64,000 nt of DNA, taken from NCBI GenBank assembly GCA_017442365.1, contig JAFRZW010000007.1, positions 186,001-250,000 on the forward strand. Direction: 5' to 3'. Positions 32,750-41,356 of this stretch are shown here, one piece after another; the stretch's first letter is position 1; every line of letters begins with the position of its first letter. Below the pieces are notes generated by a model. It made no database searches, was not told the DNA's origin, and saw only the letters and a list, made by a program, of their open reading frames with translations. A program made the translations under genes and the position numbers. The DNA is from Rikenellaceae bacterium (GTDB taxonomy: Bacteria; Bacteroidota; Bacteroidia; Bacteroidales; Rikenellaceae).

Positions 32750-33202
32750 TTAAGCGCGCTCGGTTGCGGCACGTGTCGGCAGGGCACGCGCGATGTAACG
32801 CACAATGCGTTGGGCAGGATCGGGCAACAGATCTTGTTGTCGATAGTCTTGCTCTTCGGTCCTATACTCGGCCATTGCGAGCATTTCGAGGGGCTCGGCA
32901 ATCAGCACTTGTAGCTGCACGGGAGGCAGCAATGATTGTTTCGAGAGTTGTGAAATGACCTCAGCCACGTCGATTTTCAGATGGCACGACGAAGGCTCAC
33001 TTGAAGTGTTATGTTCGGTCGAGCAGTGGTCGTGGTCGCAACAATCCGAGTGAGAATCGGAGTGAGCGAAGCAGTGCATAGGATTGAAGCAGACGGCCTC
33101 ACTCCCGTCGTGATGATGGTGGGGCAGTGCTGCAATCATCACGGCCACTGCACAGAGCGCAAAGACCGCACGAAATATCCAATTATGCACTTTGGTTGCC
33201 AT
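32750..33202 (-). CDS. Small His/Cys-rich membrane-anchored protein, DUF6769-like
   Basis: The ATG at 33202 gives 150 aa. One N-terminal hydrophobic helix (about 8-26) is followed by PHHHHDG (27-33), then a segment dense in His and Cys (residues 37-74: CFNPMHCFAHSDSHSDCCDH and on to CSTEH), and a helical tail without metal residues. The layout matches small Bacteroidota proteins that precede CusBAC-type operons and are grouped, I believe, as DUF6769. A periplasmic metal-binding or sensing role is likely but unproven. It is first in the leftward efflux operon, about 115 bp before the adaptor gene. Its -7 element lies only 10 bp upstream of the start, suggesting a near-leaderless mRNA. Confidence 0.72.
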   Translation of the reverse strand: MATKVHNWIFRAVFALCAVAVMIAALPHHHHDGSEAVCFNPMHCFAHSDSHSDCCDHDHCSTEHNTSSEPSSCHLKIDVAEVISQLSKQSLLPPVQLQVLIAEPLEMLAMAEYRTEEQDYRQQDLLPDPAQRIVRYIARALPTRAATERA

Positions 33203-33211
33203 AGTCGAGCG

Positions 33212-33219
33212 CAAATATA
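33212..33219 (-). promoter_or_regulatory. Candidate -7 element of the efflux operon
   Basis: The complement of 33212-33219 reads TATATTTG, ending 10 bp before the start codon of the His/Cys-rich protein. The transcription start would be only a few bases before the ATG. Confidence 0.6.
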
Positions 33220-33265
33220 CGAACTTTTTGGACAATAATCTATCTTTCGCCCAATCTTTCTGGCG

Positions 33266-33292
33266 TTTGAATGCGAAAAAACGCTATTTTTG
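33266..33292 (+). promoter_or_regulatory. Promoter of the barrel/DUF5689 operon
   Basis: TTTG (33266-33269) and TATTTTTG (33285-33292) match the Bacteroidota elements with a short 15-bp spacer. The ATG is 22 bp downstream. Confidence 0.6.
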
Positions 33293-33313
33293 CATTGCTA
33301 AAATGAGGTTGAA

Positions 33314-35731
33314 ATGAAACGTGCGGTTCTCATTTTACTACTTTACGTCTTTGGGCTTAGCGTCGAGAGTGTGTCGGCGCAGGAACTTGATGGTCTTTAC
33401 TATCCCTTCGGTAATCAATACGAACATCTCCCCGAGATCGACCTCGATTCGACTCTTTTCTACCTTCCCGTTTCGGACGAGAGTACGCTTTTCGATCGTC
33501 TGACACGTTACTCGCTTTCGTCAGTACGATTTGTGCGTCGTGGTGTTGAGGGCGAGGTGCTCGATCTCGATGGCGTGCAGATCAGTCGTAGCGAATCGTA
33601 TCTGCTTAGACGGTTGTTGCGCCGCGAGCAGGTGGTTGATGGAATGGCTGCCGAGCCGATCGACGCCTTTAATGGTTCGCGCTCGTATAGCCTTGTGTCG
33701 GGGTTTGGTGTCCGTTCGTCGCAAGCAACCGTTTCGGCTACCGATCGCAACAAACTGCTCACAATCAGACTATATGATGCTCGCCCAATCGGTGATCGAT
33801 GGAGCTACGCGCTCTTGTTGTCGGGCGAAGGAGGACGCGATATGCGCGTTGGAGGGCTCTTTACCCAACGTGTCGAGGCGGCGGCTCTGCTCTCGCATAG
33901 GTGGCGCGAGGGCAGTATGTCGATTGCAGCGATGGTGGCTCCGTCGCAGCGCGGTGTGCGTTCGGCATCGTCGGCCGAGGCGTTTTCACTGACGGGTGAT
34001 AACCTCTACAACCCCTCGTGGGGTATGTATAACGGACGCGAGCGCAATAGTCGTGTGCGTCGCGAGCTGATGCCGTCGGTAGCGGTTTCGATGCACCATA
34101 AGCGGTGGTTTGCAACGCTTTATGGTCGTGCGGGCTGGCAGTCGATAAGTGGGTTGAATTGGTACGATGCTCCTATTCCCACACCGGACAACTACCGCCA
34201 ACTGCCCTCATATTTCGATTTGGAGCAGGTACGCACCGAGGTCGAACGTGTGTGGCAGGAGCGCGATTATCGCTACACTCAAATTGATTGGGAGGAGTTG
34301 TACGTTCGCAATGCGATGACCGATGGTCGCTCAGTCTATATTGTCGAGGATCGGGTGGAGGCGCCGTATGAGTTGCGGGCGACGGTCGGAGGCGAGTTTG
34401 TAGTGGCACGCAATACAACGGCGCGGGCTGCGGTTGTTGTCTATCACTCCTCGACGGAATATTACAAACGTCTGCGCGACCTGCTCGGAGGAACGCATAT
34501 CGTTGATATTGACCAATATCTGATTGATGATGATCGTTTCGGGACCTTGTTGCAGAACGATCTGCGCAATCCCAATCGACGTGTGGTGCAGGGAGCTAAG
34601 TTTGGTTATGACTATCGTTTGACCGAGGGACGCTATGGTGCGCAGGTTGGCATTCGTTACCACGACAATCGCTACACTCTCGATGTCGCGGGTCGTGTGG
34701 TGGCGGCAGTAGCGTGGCGCACGGGACTCTATGAGAAGCAGCTATTTGCAGGATCAGGCTCTCTTGGTCGCTCGGAGCCGCTGAGTGGGGTCGAGGCGGC
34801 CGCAAAGATGGCATTTCGTTACTCGATCTCGGCTGGTCATCGACTCTCGGCGGTGGTGTCGGCAGCCCGCGAGATGCAATCGGTCGATCAACAACTTCTT
34901 CAACCTGCCTATAACAATGCGTTGGCGGCGGTTGATCCTTTCCGTGCGGTTTTCAGTGGCGAACTTGCCTACTCGTTGCGCACGACATCGGTTGAGCTGA
35001 CAGCCAAGGCCTTTGCGCAGGTCGAGCGCGACGATGATGCCACGATGCGCCTATTTGACGACCTGACCTACACCTATGTTGATGCGGTGGTAAGCAACCT
35101 CGACCGCAATAGCTTTGGTATGGAGCTGAGTGCGTCGGTACGTCTTTCGCCACGTTTTACGGCCGAGGGAGCGCTCTCGGTGGGCAGCTATCGCTATGCG
35201 TCAAATCCATCGGTGTCGCTGTTTGCCGATGTCGATAATCGACCGATAGTTGTGGGTGGAGTGAGTTGTATGAGTGGTCTGCATACGGCCCAAACACCCA
35301 CCTTGGCAGCGGTGGCCAAGTTGCGTTACTCGACACCTTACGGTTGGCGTGTGGAGGTTGAAGCGGCCTTTGCCTCGGGGCGTTATGTCGCTCCGACGCC
35401 TATCAGACGTATGACCCGCGTAACCGATCTTGCCGCCTCGCCCGAAGAGTTCGAAGCGATGACCGCTCAACAACGCTTGGACGATGCGCTGATCATCGGT
35501 TTGTCGGCAATGCGTTCGTGGTCGATTGGCGGAGTGCAGTCGCGTCTAACGACAGTCGTGTCGGTGAGAAACTTGCTGTGCGACAAGAATATAGTCTATT
35601 CGGCCTACGAGCCGTCGCGCGTACTGCGGTCGGGGTCGGGCGTCAATATCCACTACCGTCCGATGCCCGAACGTTATACCTATGCCTATCCGCTATCGTT
35701 CAATGTTTCAATTACTTACAGATTTCGCTAA
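33314..35731 (+). CDS. Outer-membrane beta-barrel protein, TonB-dependent-receptor type without recognisable plug
   Basis: The 805-aa protein has a signal peptide (MKRAVLILLLYVFGLSVESVSAQ). The long body is dominated by amphipathic strands and ends in NVSITYRF, the C-terminal Phe of outer-membrane barrels. The segment LNWYDAPIPTPDNYRQLPSY (about 281-300), then DWEELYVRNAMTDGRSVYIV, is characteristic of a Bacteroidota TonB-dependent-receptor group whose genes lie next to DUF5689 lipoproteins. No carboxypeptidase-regulatory-like N-terminal domain or clear plug was found; the first 130 residues are short and unusual. Two DUF5689 lipoproteins follow immediately (stop and next ATG adjoin), so the three probably form an uptake or assembly unit. 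The ligand is unknown. Confidence 0.68.
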   Translation: MKRAVLILLLYVFGLSVESVSAQELDGLYYPFGNQYEHLPEIDLDSTLFYLPVSDESTLFDRLTRYSLSSVRFVRRGVEGEVLDLDGVQISRSESYLLRRLLRREQVVDGMAAEPIDAFNGSRSYSLVSGFGVRSSQATVSATDRNKLLTIRLYDARPIGDRWSYALLLSGEGGRDMRVGGLFTQRVEAAALLSHRWREGSMSIAAMVAPSQRGVRSASSAEAFSLTGDNLYNPSWGMYNGRERNSRVRRELMPSVAVSMHHKRWFATLYGRAGWQSISGLNWYDAPIPTPDNYRQLPSYFDLEQVRTEVERVWQERDYRYTQIDWEELYVRNAMTDGRSVYIVEDRVEAPYELRATVGGEFVVARNTTARAAVVVYHSSTEYYKRLRDLLGGTHIVDIDQYLIDDDRFGTLLQNDLRNPNRRVVQGAKFGYDYRLTEGRYGAQVGIRYHDNRYTLDVAGRVVAAVAWRTGLYEKQLFAGSGSLGRSEPLSGVEAAAKMAFRYSISAGHRLSAVVSAAREMQSVDQQLLQPAYNNALAAVDPFRAVFSGELAYSLRTTSVELTAKAFAQVERDDDATMRLFDDLTYTYVDAVVSNLDRNSFGMELSASVRLSPRFTAEGALSVGSYRYASNPSVSLFADVDNRPIVVGGVSCMSGLHTAQTPTLAAVAKLRYSTPYGWRVEVEAAFASGRYVAPTPIRRMTRVTDLAASPEEFEAMTAQQRLDDALIIGLSAMRSWSIGGVQSRLTTVVSVRNLLCDKNIVYSAYEPSRVLRSGSGVNIHYRPMPERYTYAYPLSFNVSITYRFR

Positions 35732-36508
35732 ATGACTCGTCTTTGCTGCATATTGATTCTCGCGTCGCTACTTTGTGAGGCTTGCGACTACGATCGGTTC
35801 GATCCGATCGAGCAACACGATGCGGTGAATTGGACACCCAATGCTGAGCTATCGGACGTGCGACATTCGTTTGCGGTAGCAACCACGATCCGCGAGAATA
35901 TGGTCGTTACGGGTCGTGTTACGACCAGCGATGAGGGTGGTAATTTCTTCCGCACGGTGGTCATCGAAGATGGTACGGGTGCGCTCGAACTGATGGTCGG
36001 AATGGACTATCTCTATCGCACCTATCCCGTTGGAAGTTTGTTGGCGGTGCGTTTGCAGGGATTGGCCATTGATGAGTATAACGGGGTGCTGCGTGTAGGA
36101 CTGCAACCCGACAAGTGGGACTATCGCTCCACGTTGTATATGTCGCACGCAGCCGTTGCCGACCGACATATTTATCGCACTTCGTCGGTTGAGTCGCCCA
36201 CGCCCGAGCGGTTGGTGGCGGGTGAGCTGACTCGTCGTTTGTGTGGCAGGTTGGTAACGGTCGTAGGGGTACAAGCCGACGATGAGGCTTCGACGTGGGC
36301 CGAGGGCGAATATACCTGCTATCGTAAATTCCGCGATGCTCAGGGTGATTCGATCTATGTGCAGACGTCGCCCTATGCTCGATTTGCTCAGCACGCGCTC
36401 CCGACCGAGGAGCTGTCGCTGACAGGAATCCTCTATTATGGTGCGGTCGAAGGTAGCCGCAAGGCATTCATTATCAAGATGAACGATGAGAAGGGTGTTG
36501 GTTATTAG
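35732..36508 (+). CDS. DUF5689 lipoprotein 1
   Basis: The 258-aa protein starts 1 bp after the barrel-gene stop. It has a lipoprotein signal (lipobox CEAC, Cys at about 14-17). The main body (about 40-150, ENMVVTGRVTTSDEGGNFFR then VVIEDGTGALELMV and GSLLAVRLQGLAIDEYNGVL) is the OB-fold-like DUF5689 domain found in Bacteroidota surface lipoproteins. A second half (about 155-258) includes a Cys and an extended beta region ending in IIKMN. It is probably exposed on the cell surface beside the barrel. Function unknown. The next gene begins within its last codons (23-bp overlap), so translation is coupled. Confidence 0.78.
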   Translation: MTRLCCILILASLLCEACDYDRFDPIEQHDAVNWTPNAELSDVRHSFAVATTIRENMVVTGRVTTSDEGGNFFRTVVIEDGTGALELMVGMDYLYRTYPVGSLLAVRLQGLAIDEYNGVLRVGLQPDKWDYRSTLYMSHAAVADRHIYRTSSVESPTPERLVAGELTRRLCGRLVTVVGVQADDEASTWAEGEYTCYRKFRDAQGDSIYVQTSPYARFAQHALPTEELSLTGILYYGAVEGSRKAFIIKMNDEKGVGY

Positions 36509-37283
36509 TCTGATGTTGCTCTGTGCCGTTTCGTGTAGCGAGCCTAATCCGTTGGTGTATCAACCCGCGGAGCACCCCGAACGTGTGTCGGTGGCCTACC
36601 TCAAATTTCTCTATCGTTCGATGCCCGTGCGTGTCGATCGCGCGTTGCAAATCGAGGGCTATGTGGCGGCAAATGATTTCAATGGCAATCTTCATCACGA
36701 ACTGTCAGTAGCCGATTCGACGGGTGGAATTATCGTGCGCCTCGATGCCGAGAATCTATACACACGTTTTTGGCAGGGTGCGCGGGTTGCGGTGCGTTGC
36801 AATGGGTTGTGGCTCGGCTCATCGGGAGGCACGATTGAGTTAGGTGTGGCTCCGTCGGGCGAGTATGAGGTCGATCCCATTCCTAACGATGATATCGGAC
36901 TTTATATCACGACCGACTCAACTTGCCAAATCAAGATTCCGGCACGTTCGATCACCATTGCCGAGTGCGCACCCGAGATGGTTTCGACGCTTGTTCGCAT
37001 TGATCGTGTTCAATTCGTCGAGGAGGAGCTGCCGAAGGGGTGGTGCGATTGGGTGCTCGACTCGCTATCGGGAGAATGGACGCGGGTGGCGACAACACGT
37101 CATCTGATTGATATGAAGGGCGATACGCTTGATGTCCGCACGTCGCCATACGCCGATATTGTCATTACGCCTTTGCCGTCGGGCAGTGGCTCGGTGGAGG
37201 GTCTGCTCGGCTATTTCAATCGTCGCTACCAACTGCGCGTGCTCGATGGTTATCACGTCCAAATGACCGATCCACGTTTCTAA
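36486..37283 (+). CDS. DUF5689 lipoprotein 2
   Basis: The 265-aa protein overlaps the previous gene by 23 bp. It has a lipoprotein signal (MRRVLVISLMLLCAVSC, lipobox AVSC). The DUF5689-type segment (about 55-115) reads ALQIEGYVAANDFNGNLHHE, then VADSTGGIIVRLD and GARVAVRCNGLWLGS. Its arrangement parallels the first lipoprotein, suggesting an old duplication followed by divergence. The last gene of the three-gene operon; it is convergent with obg. Likely surface-exposed, function unknown. Confidence 0.75.
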   Translation: MRRVLVISLMLLCAVSCSEPNPLVYQPAEHPERVSVAYLKFLYRSMPVRVDRALQIEGYVAANDFNGNLHHELSVADSTGGIIVRLDAENLYTRFWQGARVAVRCNGLWLGSSGGTIELGVAPSGEYEVDPIPNDDIGLYITTDSTCQIKIPARSITIAECAPEMVSTLVRIDRVQFVEEELPKGWCDWVLDSLSGEWTRVATTRHLIDMKGDTLDVRTSPYADIVITPLPSGSGSVEGLLGYFNRRYQLRVLDGYHVQMTDPRF

Positions 37284-37286
37284 GGC

Positions 37287-37318
37287 ACAAAAAAGACCAC
37301 CCGCAAGCGCGAGTGGCC
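37287..37318 (-). terminator. Terminator of obg
   Basis: On the minus strand GGCCACTCGC (37318-37309 region) pairs with GCGGGTGGTC (down to 37295), with two G-T pairs, followed by six Ts. It lies some 25 bp after the obg stop and may also serve the convergent DUF5689 operon. Confidence 0.82.
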
Positions 37319-37342
37319 ATAAAACTTTTGATCGCGTGGCGC

Positions 37343-38335
37343 CTACTTGTGCAACGCCTCCCAAAGCATATCTTTCAACTGCTGAATGTTCAGACCCGTA
37401 ACCGACGAGATCATCACCGTCGGCAGCCCCTCGGGCAGATGCGCACGCATCTCGGTCATCAACTCCTCGTCGAGCATATCACACTTGGTGATTGCCAGCA
37501 GACGCTCTTTGTCGAGCAGTTCGGGGTTGTACTGCGTCAGCTCGCCAAGCAGAATCTCATAATCCTTGCAGATGTCCTCGCTATCGGCAGGAATCATAAA
37601 CAGCAACACCGAGTTGCGCTCGATGTGGCGCAGGAATCGCGTACCCAAACCGCGACCCTCGTGCGCACCCTCGATGATACCCGGAATGTCGGCCATCACA
37701 AACGAATGGTTGTCGCGGCAAGCAACGATACCCAAGTTTGGTTCGAGCGTAGTGAAGGCGTAGTTTGCAATTTTGGGTTTCGCGGCCGAGACCACCGACA
37801 GCAACGTCGATTTACCCGCATTTGGGAAACCCACCAGACCAACGTCGGCCAGCACCTTCAACTCCAAAATAAATGCACCCTCGGCACCCTCCTCGCCCGG
37901 CTGAGCATAGCGCGGAGCTTGGTTTGTTGCGGTCTTGAAGTGCCAGTTGCCCAGACCGCCGCGACCACCTTTGAGCAGAACGAGCTGCTCGCCGTCGTCG
38001 GTTACCTCACCCACGATCTCGCCCGTCTCGGCATCACGCGCAACCGTACCCAGCGGCACACGCACGATGATATCCTGTGCGTCCTTACCTGACGAGCGGG
38101 CACCCGAACCACACTGACCATTTTCGGCGAAGATATGTCGCTGATATTTAAGGTGAATGAGTGTCCAATATTGGCTATCGCCCTGCAAGATGATGCTGCC
38201 ACCCTTACCGCCATCACCGCCATCGGGACCACCGAAAGCGACGAATTTTTCACGACGGAAGTGAGCCGATCCTGCACCACCGTGTCCCGAACGGGCAAAT
38301 ATCTTGACGTAATCCACAAAGTTCGACGAAGCCAT
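37343..38335 (-). CDS. obg: Obg-family GTPase
   Basis: The 330-aa GTPase involved in ribosome assembly and cell-cycle or stress control has a glycine-rich Obg domain (1-158; [12 protein letters not shown] at 35-46) and a G domain (159-330): Walker [10 protein letters not shown] (169-177), G2 FTTLEP (194-199), DIPG (216-219), TKCD (283-286) and SSVTG (310-314). It stops after the G domain with no OCT or TGS tail, as is usual in Bacteroidota. The ATG at 38335 is right because [20 protein letters not shown] aligns with other Obg proteins. A 148-bp gap separates it from ald, which has its own terminator. Confidence 0.96.
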   Translation of the reverse strand: MASSNFVDYVKIFARSGHGGAGSAHFRREKFVAFGGPDGGDGGKGGSIILQGDSQYWTLIHLKYQRHIFAENGQCGSGARSSGKDAQDIIVRVPLGTVARDAETGEIVGEVTDDGEQLVLLKGGRGGLGNWHFKTATNQAPRYAQPGEEGAEGAFILELKVLADVGLVGFPNAGKSTLLSVVSAAKPKIANYAFTTLEPNLGIVACRDNHSFVMADIPGIIEGAHEGRGLGTRFLRHIERNSVLLFMIPADSEDICKDYEILLGELTQYNPELLDKERLLAITKCDMLDEELMTEMRAHLPEGLPTVMISSVTGLNIQQLKDMLWEALHK

Positions 38336-38426
38336 AATGCTGAGTATGTGTTTATTTGGTTAAATCGTGTAAATACTTTTTTCTGCCCGCAAAGGTACGC
38401 AAATAAATTGATATGCACAAAACAAA

Positions 38427-38457
38427 CGTTCCGCCTCCGAGCGACGGAAGCGGAACG
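38427..38457 (-). terminator. Terminator of ald
   Basis: CGTTCCGCCTCCG (38427-38439) pairs with CGGAAGCGGAACG (38445-38457) with one non-Watson-Crick pair. On the minus strand it is followed by a T-rich stretch (TTTGTTTTG). Confidence 0.82.
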
Positions 38458-38483
38458 ATACGTATTATTACTCGGCGTCGAGA

Positions 38484-39590
38484 TTAGAATTCCAGCGGAG
38501 TGTACTCCAAACCCCAAGCCTCGGCAACGCTCTTATAAACAACCTTGCCACCGATGATGTTCAGGCCCTTCTTCAACTCCTTGTTGTCGCGGCAAGCCTT
38601 CTCCCAGCCCTTGTCAGCCAGCTGCAATGCGTAGGGCAGCGTTGCGTTGGTCAGTGCCAAAGTCGAGGTGTAGGGCACTGCACCGGGGATATTAGCCACG
38701 CAGTAGTGCAGAATGCCGTCCACGTAGTAAACGGGATCCTCGTGGGTAGTGGGGTGCGAGGTCTCGAAGCAACCACCCTGGTCGATAGCCACGTCCACCA
38801 TCACCGTACCGGGCTGCATATCCTTCAACATATCGCGCGTAACGAGCTTGGGAGCCTTAGCACCGGGGATCAGTACCGAACCGATAACCAGGTCGGCACG
38901 CTTCAACTCCTGACGGATATTGTACTCCGACGACATCAGCGTCTTCACGTTCTTGGGCATCACGTCAGCCAGATAGGTCAGACGACGCAGCGAGATATCG
39001 CAAATCGTAACGTCAGCACCCGTACCGGCAGCGGTGCGAGCAGCAGCGGTACCTACGACACCGGCACCGATTACGAATACACGTGCAGGCTTCACACCCG
39101 GAACGCCACCGAGCAGAATACCCTTACCGCCACGCGGTTTTTCGAGGAAGTAACGACCCTCCTGAGTTGACATACGACCAGCCACCTCCGACATCGGGAT
39201 CAGCAGGGGCAGCGAGCGGTCGTCGCGCTCAACGGTTTCGTAAGCGATACAGATAGCACCGCTCTCGATCATAGCTTTGGTAAGGGGTTCGCTACTTGCG
39301 AAGTGGAAATATGTAAATACGACCTGATCCTTCTTGATCAAACCGTACTCAGGAGCGATAGGCTCTTTAACCTTGATGATCATTTCGGCGATTGCATAGA
39401 CGTCCTCGATAGTGGGGAGGATCTTCGCGCCTACATTTTCGTATTCGCTGTCGGGGAAGCCGCTATTAACGCCAGCGGTAGCCTGAACATAGACAGTGTG
39501 GCCGTGCTTAACAAATTCCTGAGCACCAGCGGGAGTCAAACCAACGCGATTTTCGTTGTTTTTGATCTCTTTGGGAATACCGATAATCAT
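38484..39590 (-). CDS. ald: Alanine dehydrogenase
   Basis: The 368-aa enzyme interconverts L-alanine and pyruvate with NAD+ and ammonia. It shows the AlaDH/PNT N-terminal signature ([20 protein letters not shown] then AGVNSGFPD), a catalytic-site region with VFTYFHFA, and the NAD-binding Rossmann motif [12 protein letters not shown] in the middle. It is shorter and simpler than transhydrogenase alpha and has no membrane part. A 450-bp gene-free region lies upstream, containing a composite repeat but no confident promoter. Confidence 0.94.
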   Translation of the reverse strand: MIIGIPKEIKNNENRVGLTPAGAQEFVKHGHTVYVQATAGVNSGFPDSEYENVGAKILPTIEDVYAIAEMIIKVKEPIAPEYGLIKKDQVVFTYFHFASSEPLTKAMIESGAICIAYETVERDDRSLPLLIPMSEVAGRMSTQEGRYFLEKPRGGKGILLGGVPGVKPARVFVIGAGVVGTAAARTAAGTGADVTICDISLRRLTYLADVMPKNVKTLMSSEYNIRQELKRADLVIGSVLIPGAKAPKLVTRDMLKDMQPGTVMVDVAIDQGGCFETSHPTTHEDPVYYVDGILHYCVANIPGAVPYTSTLALTNATLPYALQLADKGWEKACRDNKELKKGLNIIGGKVVYKSVAEAWGLEYTPLEF

Positions 39591-39786
39591 AATTTTAGAA
39601 GTTTTTGTAGGTTATTTTTGTTGTTTTATTGGTTTCGCGCGGGATTTTTGGTCCAACGTGGACGCGCCGAAATGGTTATTTTCAGTTTGCCGACCTCAAA
39701 TTTCGAAAAAAATCATAGAAATTGCAATAGTTAGCCTCGATTTTTTTCGTTCGACGTGCAATTTTTTCGACGTGTGGGGCAGATTT

Positions 39787-39999
39787 GATTCACAATTTTC
39801 AATTCACGATTCACAATTTAATCCATTGTCGGCGCAAAAAGTAGTAGCAGTCCACGCCTTTGGCGTGTCATCATTGTCGGGTCGGCCTTTGGCCGAGCCC
39901 CCCCACCCGACAATGATGAGAATTTATAGCCGCTCCACGCCACCGCGTGCGCCCGCAAACGTAAATCAATTTTGAATTTTGAATCTTGAATTTTGAATT
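39787..39999. repeat. Composite intergenic repeat: ATTCNNA heptads, module A (inverted), half module B, GAATNNT heptads
   Basis: Most of the 450-bp gene-free stretch 39591-40040 is this element; the rest is AT-rich sequence with two TTCGACGTG copies (about 39750-39776). Left heptads fill 39787-39820. CACGCC-TTT-GGCGTG is at 39853-39867. It is followed at once by a 15-bp inverted repeat, TCATCATTGTCGGGT (39868-39882) and ACCCGACAATGATGA (39905-39919), and then the right half of module B near 39935. Right heptads fill 39969-39999. The core is the reverse complement of the copy at 54265-54330. Confidence 0.9.
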
Positions 40000-40000
40000 A

Positions 40001-40030
40001 TAAAAAACCGCACCCCGAAGAGTGCGGTTT
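40001..40030 (-). terminator. Terminator of serB
   Basis: On the minus strand AAACCGCAC pairs with GTGCGGTTT (40030-40022 with 40013-40005), followed by six Ts. It lies 11 bp after the serB stop. Confidence 0.88.
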
Positions 40031-40040
40031 TCTGCTATTG

Positions 40041-41258
40041 TTACTCAATCTGTGAGTCCTTCAATCCGAGGAAGTAGAGTACGCCGTCGATACCGATTGA
40101 CGAGATTGATTGGCGAGCCGTAGCCTTCACCTTTGGTTTTGCGTGGAAGGCGATACCCAAGCCCGCCGTGCCGAGCATTGGCAGGTCGTTTGCTCCGTCG
40201 CCCACCGCAACCGCCTGAGCGATGTTGATACCCTCGAATTGGCACAACAGACGCAGCAGTTCGGCCTTGCGCTTGCCATCGACAACGTCGCCCACGTAGC
40301 GACCTGTCAGCTTGCCATTCTCGATCTCCAACTCGTTGGCGTACATATAGTCGAATCCGAAACGCTGTTTGAGCGAGTTGCCAAAGTAGGTGAAACCACC
40401 CGACAGAATCGCGGTCTTATAACCCACACGTTTCAAAATGGTCATCATTCGCTCCAAGCCCTCGGTGATGGGCAGCTTGGCTGCAATGTCCTCCATCACG
40501 CTCTCGTCCAAGCCTTTGAGCAACGCCACACGCTGGGTGAAGCTCTCGCGGAAGTCGATCTCGCCACGCATTGCGCTCTCGGTGATGGCACGCACCTGCT
40601 CACCAACGCCTGCACGATCGGCCAGCTCGTCGATCACCTCGGTCTGAATCAGCGTCGAATCCATATCGAAGCAGATCAGACGGCGCGAACGGCGATAGAT
40701 GTCGTCCTGCTGGAACGAAATATCGACACCAAATTCGTTCGACATCTGCATCAGTTGCGACTGCATCGCGTCGCGATCCTCGACCGTACCACGCACCGAG
40801 AGCTCGATACACGATTTTGGGGTGCGAGCGTCGGGTTCGAGGGGCACACGACCCGTCAAGCGACGAATTGCGTCGATATTCAGTTTCTGCTGAGTAACGA
40901 TTTTGGTTGCCTCGGCAATCTGTCGTGCGGTAACTTCACGACCGAGCAGAGTGATGATATTTCGGTTTTTGCCCTGACGGGCCACCCATTGCGAATAGTG
41001 ATCCTCATCGACGGGGCTGAAACGGATATTGATATCCAATTCGTAGGCTTTGAGCAGCAGATCTTTCATAATCTCGCCCGAGTGGTCGGCAGTGGTTTTG
41101 AACAGAATGCCGAGCGAGAGCGTTTGGTGAATATTTGCCTGACCGATGTCGAGGATATATGCGTCGTGGCGCGCCAAGATGTCGGTGAGTGAAGATGTAA
41201 CCCCAGGTTTATCGATGCCTGAAATGTTGATTTGGATAATTTCTGCCTGTTGCTCCAT
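40041..41258 (-). CDS. serB: Phosphoserine phosphatase with N-terminal ACT domains
   Basis: The 405-aa HAD-family enzyme performs the last step of serine synthesis. Residues 1-180 hold two ACT-type regulatory regions (DKPGVTSSLTDIL at 16-28; ELSVRGTVEDRDAM at about 152-165), which usually bind serine for feedback control. The HAD core starts with CFDMDSTLI (nucleophile D198, D200); it continues with the lid region and ends with VAVGDGANDLPML, the acidic metal-binding motif. Length and domain order agree with the longer ACT-containing SerB forms. Divergent from the MscS gene; the two -7 elements lie 12 bp apart. Confidence 0.95.
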   Translation of the reverse strand: MEQQAEIIQINISGIDKPGVTSSLTDILARHDAYILDIGQANIHQTLSLGILFKTTADHSGEIMKDLLLKAYELDINIRFSPVDEDHYSQWVARQGKNRNIITLLGREVTARQIAEATKIVTQQKLNIDAIRRLTGRVPLEPDARTPKSCIELSVRGTVEDRDAMQSQLMQMSNEFGVDISFQQDDIYRRSRRLICFDMDSTLIQTEVIDELADRAGVGEQVRAITESAMRGEIDFRESFTQRVALLKGLDESVMEDIAAKLPITEGLERMMTILKRVGYKTAILSGGFTYFGNSLKQRFGFDYMYANELEIENGKLTGRYVGDVVDGKRKAELLRLLCQFEGINIAQAVAVGDGANDLPMLGTAGLGIAFHAKPKVKATARQSISSIGIDGVLYFLGLKDSQIE

Positions 41259-41287
41259 ATGATTGGTAAATTTGTCTAATCGAATTT

Positions 41288-41315
41288 CAAAGTTACGGAT
41301 AATTGATTACTTTTG
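41288..41315. promoter_or_regulatory. Back-to-back promoters of serB (-) and the MscS gene (+)
   Basis: The complement of 41288-41295 reads TAACTTTG (for serB, 30 bp before its ATG), and 41308-41315 reads TACTTTTG (for the MscS gene, 41 bp before its ATG). With only 12 bp between them the two -33 regions overlap, so the promoters probably compete. Confidence 0.6.
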
Positions 41316-41356
41316 CAACCCTCGAAACAGAAATTTAACAAAAACTATTAGGAACA

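Noticed and set aside
32635..32901. N-terminal extension of the CusB-like adaptor
   Set aside because: It overlaps the upstream His/Cys-rich gene and would put the lipoprotein signal 90 residues inside the protein.
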